DNA of 64,000 nucleotides from Hsuehochloa calcarea (Eukaryota; Streptophyta; Magnoliopsida; Poales; Poaceae), in assembly GCA_036346395.1 (NCBI GenBank), contig CM070615.1, forward strand, positions 9,925,534 through 9,989,533, written 5' to 3'. The notes under the pieces are model-generated. The model was given only the letters and a program-made list of their open reading frames with translations. It searched no databases and had not been told where the DNA came from. Both the position numbers and the translations under genes were made by a program. The stretch's first letter is position 1. The number at the start of each line of letters is the position of its first letter. Below are positions 57,481 through 64,000 of the stretch, piece after piece.

Positions 57481-57880
57481 CTTGAAGCAAATGAGAGGTG
57501 CATTCTTAGTGGCGTAGCCAAAGATGATTCGGATGTACTAGTCGTAAGTCAATTAGGTACTTCTCATGGATGGATGTTTGATTCAGGTTATTGCCTCCAT
57601 ATATGTTTGGTGAGGGATATGTTTGACGAAGGATCTCTATGTCCGGTGCATGTAACTGTTCACTTCGAAGATTGCAAGGAGTATGCAATTATTGAGGTGA
57701 GAAAGGTTACATTGGAAATGTATAATAGAGCACATCGCACATTGATAGGAGTTCGGTAGTTCCTGCTTAAACAAGAATCTAATATATGTAAGGTCGCTTG
57801 AACTCGAATGTTGTGAGGTATCACTCCGAGGTGGAGTTATGCGAGTTACTTGCAAAGGGCAGATCATTATGAAAAATATC
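57481..57880 (+). pseudogene. Copia protease, Tork/Tnt1-like, relic E
   Basis: The frame around 57472-57759 reads AKDDSDVLVVSQLGTSHGWM then FDSGYCLHICLVRDMF, where DSG is the active site and the usual CSYHMC is replaced by YCLHIC. KVTLEMYNRAHRTLIGVR and LELECCEV follow. Sequence after about 57900 cannot be matched to integrase, so most of pol is deleted. Confidence 0.8.
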
Positions 57881-58253
57881 TAGACCAATCAGGGATACTG
57901 GTTGATGGGTAATCATTAGGGAAGAGCAACCAATGGGAGGTATGATAAAAATCCTGACTAGGAGAAGGGAAACCGTGTTGTCAACAGTAGATACTTAGAT
58001 CTTATATATAGTTATGTGCGGAAATGCAAAGATAATTGCAAAATCTAGTAGGCGCAAAGGTGAATGTGCGAGCAGTTGGAAGAAGAAAGACGTGGTGGGA
58101 CCAACCACGTGGTACCGACGAGCAAGTGGAGCTCGGAAGTGGTACAAACATATGACATGGAGGGCTGCAGGAACAGGAGGTGTGGTTAACCAAATTACAC
58201 AACAAAGGAGCTCTTAGGTGGAGTTTTCGACCTGGCTAGTCCGGGTACCGATA
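57881..58253. other. Degenerate remainder of copia relic E
   Basis: No clear domain. Basic, Trp- and Arg-rich short frames are present. It lies where GAG-pre-integrase and integrase should start. Confidence 0.5.
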
Positions 58254-58477
58254 CACACATTGCAGTGTTGTACATGAGCTCCTATGGTACGGGCACTTAA
58301 AGGTGGGAGGAAAAAAGGAAAAAAAATAGCAGAGCCAACTTGGAGCGAGTTCTTGGAAGAGCACGGACACATTGCAGTGTTGTACATGAGCTCCTATGGT
58401 ACGGGCACTTAAAGGTGGGAGGAAAAAAGGAAAAAAATAGCAAAGCCAACTTGGAGCGAGTTCTTGGAAGAGCACGG
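58254..58477. repeat. Two-copy tandem duplication, 112 bp unit
   Basis: Two near-identical copies starting ACACATTGCAGTGTTG (58256 and 58368) and ending GAGTTCTTGGAAGAGCACGG. TGCAGTGTTG lies at 58261 and 58373, giving a period of 112. They differ by one A in an A run and by GCAGAG against GCAAAG. Confidence 0.92.
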
Positions 58478-58513
58478 TGACTTTAACGGATAGGAGTCAA
58501 TGTGGAGATTATT

Positions 58514-58980
58514 GAGTATGGGTGACTCATATCCTAACTTACTAGGATTTGGAGATGTGTTATACAAAGATTTCTATCCTAATAATAGGATTAGAATTAG
58601 AATTCCTACTTTCTTTTGAAGGAGAACTATGAGCACTATATAAAGTCATAAATGGTGGTCATGGAGAATACAAGTCACAAAACAACTCATCCAATGTAAG
58701 AGGTGCACCAGAGGATTAGAGACTAGGTTATTCTTTAACACTAGATTATTGTACAGGGAAAGGATCTGAGAGTCTTAAAAGGTTCGAGAGGGTTATGAGA
58801 TAGTGACAATCCCTTGTACTCTTTTGAGGTTGTGCTTAAAACAGTTACGGTCGGCTTCATCAAATCTTTCTCTCTCATCGTGATTATTTTCGTCGTTGTT
58901 ATTAGATTCGTGATTATTTTGCCGTTGTTATTAGATTATCTTTACGTGGTTCATCTATTTTATTCTTGATATCGTGCAAG
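58514..58980 (+). repeat. Right LTR of copia relic E
   Basis: It starts near TATTGAGTATGGGTGACTC after AATGTGGAGAT, a polypurine-like tract. The first 250 bases match 49922-50172. The remainder to about 58980 (ending near ATATCGTGCA) is the likely R/U5 part, lost from the left copy. A small duplication CGTGATTATTTTCGTCGTTG / CGTGATTATTTTGCCGTTG lies near 58880-58935. Confidence 0.65.
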
Positions 58981-60254
58981 CTCATATACCATTTCTCACA
59001 AGCTTTGATTCAATTAGGGGTTGTTGCGCAAAAGAAGTAGTATTAGAGTATAGCAGCACCTTTAGGTTATTGCAGAAATCCAATGGCCACGTGGGGTGGC
59101 AATCAGCACTAAGCAGTGTAGATTCTTGCTTGCCACCACCTTTTCTCTCTCATGACACAAAGTGGTGATTTTGGAGATGTCCATCAAAATCAAATCTTAG
59201 TTGATGCAAAGAAAGAAGAAAAAAAAGAAGGGATATGCTGTATAGCAGTGGTAGGGAGTACCCTCGGATTCCCTGTCCATAAGATATGTTGGCATCACTG
59301 GGGCCGAGGTCTGTGAATTATATGCTTACCTTTAAATTCCTGGTGGTTTCACTATGAAAAAGGTCTTTTAGGCATCACTTGGTTCATGAGATGTACAAAG
59401 GAAATATCATATATATTCTCTGTTTGTTCGTCAGTGATCAACGAGTCGATCTAGCTTTACAGTCCAATGAACCGTAGATGATTTTTGTGGTTTTGCTACA
59501 TATTAGACAATAAATTTTATCCCACTCTTTGATGGCAACGTATACTTAAATTCTTTGATCCTCGATTGGCACACTATGTATGTATCTTTCATTCATTCAT
59601 CCATCAATCCTCCTTTTCCAAAAATAAAAACTTTCGAAAAAAATAAAATCGTTCCTCTCCAATCACATAGAGGAGCACTTGCTGCATAGAACATAGAAGA
59701 GTATAAATTGAGGGCATGTATTGGAATTACTAATCGGAGGGAGAAAGGGGTACGTGTTTGGTGGCCAGTGACTCTCACTTTTGGATTCGGATTTTCTGCG
59801 GTAATACGGATGATCAGAAGAGACACCAGCGGTTGCCGCAAGGAAGGACGCCATAGCTCCTGCAGAAGTAAGTAACAATCAAAGCCGTAGGTGAGCATGC
59901 ATTCAAATAGGTAAAGCCAGATGATGCTTCGCCAACCTCAAATCACCCTCCTTCATTTGCTTGCCTCCTTCCAGCCCAGAATGCATACGTACTGACGTTA
60001 AATTTTGACAGACGTACGTACGTCCTGGGAGTCGACCTGTTTGCCTTTACTAGTCTTTTGAGTTTTTCAGTCCAAAGTCTCCCAAGATGGTTAATTAGTT
60101 GGTTACTACCAGCTCAAGAAATAATTGATCTGACATTATCTGGCATGATCTATATATCAAGATTAATTAGATGGGATAACCATGTCCAGTTTGTTTCGAT
60201 GAATAACCATGTCCAACCCCAACCAAAAGCATGGCAACGTTCGTTACTAACTTG
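58981..60254. other. Unassigned intergenic DNA
   Basis: No supported gene or repeat. Frames of 60-100 codons lack recognisable domains. Confidence 0.6.
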
Positions 60255-60518
60255 CACTACTACACAAAAGCCCATCACGGACGGTTCTAAACCATCATCA
60301 CAGACGGTTTTTGAACCGTCTGAATTTTTGTGTCTGTGATGACATGAGGTCATCACAGACGGTTTTTCAACCCTCTGCCGCAGCTAATCGTGGTTAGAAC
60401 CATCTGTGATACTTTTCGGTATCATCGAAGAACCGTCTGTGATAGTTACATATCATAGACGGTTCATCTTTGAACCGTCTGTGATGATGTGTCTTGTATG
60501 GCCTGTTTTGTAGTAGTG
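60255..60518. mobile_element. Mini-CACTA (non-autonomous, MITE-like), 264 bp
   Basis: It starts CACTACTACACAAAA and ends TTTTGTAGTAGTG, giving inverted ends CACTACTAC. A perfect 3 bp duplication TTG lies on both sides (60252-60254 and 60519-60521). The body is a run of ATCACAGACGGTTTTTGAACCGTCTG-like hairpin units. It has no coding capacity. The subterminal units are the same type as those of the 8.5 kb CACTA element, so a related transposase probably moved it. Confidence 0.95.
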
Positions 60519-60521
60519 TTG

Positions 60522-61857
60522 TATTTTGGAAACCGAACAAATAAATATTACCTATTTCAATTGCCATCATAGCTTAAACCAAAATAAAATTATTAGAGGG
60601 ATCTACTACGTAGAAATCACACCTGTTGTATTCTAATCAAGCAACTCAGCATATCGATCTGCAACATATTTGCTCGGCCCACCCCGCAATCACAAAATTT
60701 ACTAGTTCTCTATGATCAGTTATTTTATGTCTGGCATATTATGTTCATGAATATAGATTAAGGGAGGTTACAAGATCGAGTGAACAGTTAAAAGATGAGT
60801 CAAACGACCATCACATCTCTGATATACATGTATTGGAAATAAGAGAGAATTATTGCTGTGAATCTTTGTTGATACCTACACGTTACAGGGAGTTGGAAGA
60901 GAAATAAGGACATGAAATCAGGAAGGTAAAAAGCATTGTAGAATTTAGACCCAATCCATGTCTTATGTTTTACAAGAATACTGGGGAAAAAATACTACTA
61001 CTTTAATGAAACCGTTGGGAGTAGTAGCAAACTACTTTTGCTGGTACTTTCATTTCACTACTTTATTTTAATTAAAACTAGCAGGGGTGATGAGCGACTA
61101 GATTTGTTTCAAAGTTTGTATTAACACTTGATAATATATTTACGTATCTTTTAGTCTATTTAGATGTTTAAGACATCCTAAACATTATAATGACAATTGA
61201 AGTCTAAAGGAAAATACAACCTGATAAATATAATTGAAGTACGAGTTTTGATTGAAGAAAATCATTGAGTATAATAAGTTTTGGGGTTCTTAGAAATAAC
61301 TACTCCCCATCATGCTTAGATCATGTAGCTGCATGCCCCATATTCTTCCTCTATTGGTTACTTTTTCCAAATTGTGTCTATTCACATGTACATATATTTA
61401 ATCTCAAGCAATACGTTGATTATGTATGCAATAAATTATCTTATTAGTTTACATGGTATTAGAGTACCTTACTCATGTATACAGCGATGCACTATAGGCG
61501 ACTTGCCTTGAACTTATCTTCCCTCACACGTTGGTTGCCCTACCGAACCGTGTGTCTTCTATCTCTTCTCGCTGTTATAGTTTTTTTATTTAACCTCTAA
61601 CCGTAAACCCAAATTTTGATCAATCCATCTCAGCTGCTACCCCTTTCAATGCAATAATTTACCACATAGTTATCTTCTACTTCTCCTCAATTATTGTTTC
61701 ATGCTAACCGTTACAACATCATCACACATACACATGCAACCGCCATCGATCCCAGCTGAGAACACATACCATACTCTCTCTGGTGACCCCGAGCCTATTC
61801 CCTATGGTTGTGTAATCTCTACTCCAAGTTTTTTGGTTGCTCTACCTCTGTACCTCC
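60522..61857. other. Unassigned AT-rich intergenic DNA
   Basis: No supported gene. TTACATGGTATTAGAGTACC near 61450-61469 resembles a copia PBS, but no LTR pair was found around it. Confidence 0.5.
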
Positions 61858-64000
61858 TGTAACATCCCAAGAATGGATTTGTGTTTCAAATGTAAGAAAA
61901 TCAGGAGAAATTAAAACTTTTCTTTCATCTTGAAGCCCTTGATCATTTTTGTAATTCTTTTGAAGAGAATTATGGAGAATCAAATTCAAATCCTCATTTG
62001 ACTCTAATCCAAAACCTCCTTGACATGGAGCTTGTGCCAAACCCTTGGAGATATTTCTCCTGAGTTCTTGGAAGGCTTGGCAACGCCCCTGAATTATCTC
62101 ATGATTTTTAGAAATTGTTTGATAATTCTTGGAGGCGAGTCAAAGCTTGGTCAAACCATAGCTCTCACCTTCGGGAATTTCTGGAGGAAAATTCAGTACA
62201 TTAAAGTATCTGGAAATTTTATGTGAGGTTCCTCCTGCTGTCAGCAATCTCCAGTTAAAATTTCGTAATTTTTGGAGCTCGCTTGCTACCTTAAATAATT
62301 CCTCAAAAATCAGTTGTTCAAATTCAAACCCTAACTGGTTTGCACTGTTCCGTAGGTTCGAATCGGACTCGGGCTCGAGCCACTTGACTCGGTCCACTCC
62401 ACTAGCTGTGCCAGGCTCGGTCGTTCGGGCGCTAGGGTCGTGAGCCGTTGGATCGGTAACGAACGGTCTTCGACCAGCCGAACGATGGAGTCGTTGTAAA
62501 CCGCCCGATCTGACTCAGCCGTTGGATCGGCATCGAACGGTCTTCGACCAGCCGAACGCTGGGATCGTTTCAATCCGCTCGATCTAACCCAGCCGTTCGA
62601 TTTCAATCCGACGACCAACGAGTCGTCTCCTTCCTCTGTCCGCGCGCGCGTGAGCCCTGCCATGGCGTGCGCAGAGGAGAAAAGCGGTGGCGTGCAGTCC
62701 ACTCTATGTCCACCTTTAAACGGCTAGCTCGGCGCATTAAATGCCTGTCGCGCCATCCTCGAGAGGCCATGACTCAACTGCTCCCATCGCTCTCAAATGC
62801 TCTCATGGCAGTGTTCACCCGACTGGAAAACCCGGCCGTTGCTCACTGCCATTGCTCTATTTAAACTCCTTTGCTTCACCCTTAGCTTCCTTTAACACTT
62901 CTGCAACTCCAGCTAGCACTCACCCTCTTGCTTGAGCTGCAGTCCCTCGCAATCTCTTCGACCGTCATTGTTGAGTGTGGAGCTTCGGTGGAGGCGGTGC
63001 AGCGGGGGTTTTCTTCTTCAAGTCCTTGCCCCCTCTGCACCCCCTTTACTCTTTGGAGCTTAACTCTCACGCGATTTGGTTCTCTCTGTGCCCAGGTCGC
63101 TGTGGCCTAGCGAGAACCTTACCGCCGTTCGGATACTGTCACGGAGCACTCCGTGGGTCTCTGGTCGTTCTTCAGCTCAGGTAAGTTCGTATTGCCCTGT
63201 AGGAGCTTAGGTGTGTTTTCGTTTTTCTTTTAGTATTTTTCGTTCGGGACTTCTCCCGAGCCATACCAACTCGGCTGCACTCCGTGGTCATACCACCGTA
63301 GCAGCCATACTCCGACCAGTACTGGCCGCCGGTCGAACCATTCAACTTTTAGACACTCATCCCTGCCCTTGGCTGGCGCCACTGTGGTCGGAAACGCCGC
63401 CGAGCCACTGGCAAACCGTGCGGGAGGCGCTGCCTCGGGGTCGGGATTCCGACCAGTCACCGTAGCTTAGTCGTGAGTTCTACCACGACTTATAACTGGT
63501 CGTAAGTCTTACTACGACTAAGTCGGGGTCATAAGTTTTTCTACGACTAGTGTCCGGTCGTAAGTCTTCTACGACTGGTAGCCAGTCGTAAGTCCCTCTA
63601 CGACTGTGTCATAGTCGTAGGTTCGGCTACGACCACTACCTGGTCGTAAGACCTTCTCTCAGTCGTATATTTGGCATTAAGAATCCAAATCAATTGGTTC
63701 TTGTTGCTAAATTCTTTATAAATCAGTACCTTGCTTCGGTAAAATTTTCAGAATTTTGGAGAAAGTTTGATGTTGAGTCTTTGCATTTTATTCGTTCTTA
63801 TTGGTTGCTTTTCGCCTTCTCGTTAGGATCCGAAGAGCACATTGACAACATAAGTGATCCCCAGCTACATCTTGACCCGCAGCAAACAGGCAAGCAGTTT
63901 GATCATGTTAATCCTATTATTTTTCAAGTCTACTATATTGCTTTCAACTCATATGTATGCATCGCTATTTTGTTGTTAAAATACGGTTAGTGTCCTATAG
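61858..64000 (+). repeat. Tekay/Del-like gypsy LTR, runs off the window
   Basis: It starts TGTAACATCCCAAGAATGG, close to the solo LTR start at 50173. TATTTAAAC near 62858 may be the TATA box, about 1 kb inside. GC-rich DNA follows, then a minisatellite of (C)GGTCGTAAGTCTTCTACGAC-type units at about 63470-63665, and a tail whose GATCCCCAGCTACATCTTGA context resembles the downstream part of such LTRs. The preceding five bases are CTCCT. The far end and any internal region lie outside the window. Confidence 0.6.
63470..63665. repeat. Minisatellite GTCGTAAGTC...ACGAC, about 29 bp unit
   Basis: Six to seven units of GGTCGTAAGTCTTCTACGACT, each an inverted pair GTCGTA/TACGAC. CGTAAG lies near 63501, 63559, 63587 and 63645, so spacing is near 28-30 or 58. 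The sequence differs from the solo LTR arrays but the placement downstream of the TATA region is the same. Confidence 0.8.

Larger units (their letters stand above)
49922..58980 (+). mobile_element. Copia relic E (Tork/Tnt1-like), with inserted solo LTR
   Basis: LTR-like sequence at 49922-50172 (TGTTGAGTATAGGTAACTC) matches 58514 to about 58760 (TATTGAGTATGGGTGACTC) for about 250 bases, including CACTATATAAAG. Gag and protease remains lie at 56774-57880. Integrase and RT are deleted. A 6.6 kb solo LTR with TSD GCAAG lies between the left LTR piece and gag. The left LTR joins gag directly once the insertion is removed, so its 3' half was lost earlier. Borders and TSD of E are not established; the left fragment could instead be the 3' end of another copy. 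Confidence 0.65.

Noticed and set aside
61445..61470. TGGTATTAGAGTACC as a copia primer-binding site
   Set aside because: No LTR pair, polypurine tract or coding remnant could be found around it, so a chance match or a very old relic remains possible but unsupported.
62331..63465. Several frames of 60-123 codons with Arg/Ser/Pro bias in the right-end LTR
   Set aside because: They lie in the GC-rich part of an LTR-like sequence, conflict on both strands, and lack domain motifs.
1..64000. Host protein-coding genes, tRNA or rRNA genes
   Set aside because: None could be recognised. All frames with identifiable domains belong to transposable elements, and no tRNA-like cloverleaf or rRNA segment was noticed by eye; a covariance-model scan was not possible.

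Overview
This 64 kb window looks like a plant, most likely grass (Poaceae), intergenic or heterochromatic region built almost entirely of nested transposable elements. The evidence is the set of families seen: long-LTR SIRE/Maximus-type Ty1/copia elements with initiator-Met primer sites, a Tat-lineage Ty3/gypsy element with dual RNase H and an antisense intron-containing ORF, a TNP2 CACTA transposon with an Ulp1-type second gene, a DUF4371 hAT-type transposase relic, a mini-CACTA, and Tekay/Del-like LTRs. I recognise no ordinary host gene, rRNA or tRNA. The species cannot be named from the sequence.

Layout, left part (1-37.6 kb). A DUF4371 hAT-type transposase relic survives as two pieces (14530-14904 and 37461-37635). 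Next to its left piece lies copia element B (minus strand; 5' LTR 12542-14529; gag 12483-11591, continuing at 694-1; it runs off the left edge). Complete copia element A (695-11590, plus strand, TSD CGCCT) sits inside B's gag. Tat-type gypsy element C (14905-37460, minus strand, TSD AGGTT) splits the hAT relic. Complete copia element D (17158-28088, plus strand, imperfect TSD CGGTG/CAGTG) splits the antisense ORF of C. C keeps the most intact coding region of the window: gag-protease-RT-RNaseH-integrase on the minus strand from about 36.7 to 30.46 kb.

Right part (37.6-64 kb). A Tekay/Del-like LTR start cuts the hAT relic at 37636. After an unassigned stretch comes a degenerate CACTA element (40779-49261) with a TNP2 gene and a second, Ulp1-containing gene. 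A degenerate Tork-like copia relic (49922 to about 58.98 kb) carries in its 5' end a 6.6 kb solo LTR (50173-56764, TSD GCAAG) packed with TCGACCA-based minisatellites. Then come unassigned DNA, a 264 bp mini-CACTA with perfect TSD TTG (60255-60518), and another Tekay/Del-like LTR from 61858 to beyond the window.

Two patterns cut across the elements. First, the copia LTRs carry clusters of short palindromes at matching positions, but the motif differs between families (GGTCCGACC-type in A and B, CGGAAGTTCCG-type in D), and a similar cassette sits inside A's gag. Second, LTR pairs differ repeatedly by CAG or CTG in one copy against CG in the other. That looks more like a base-calling artefact at CHG-methylated sites than like evolution, so many of the frameshifts and stops noted below may not be real.
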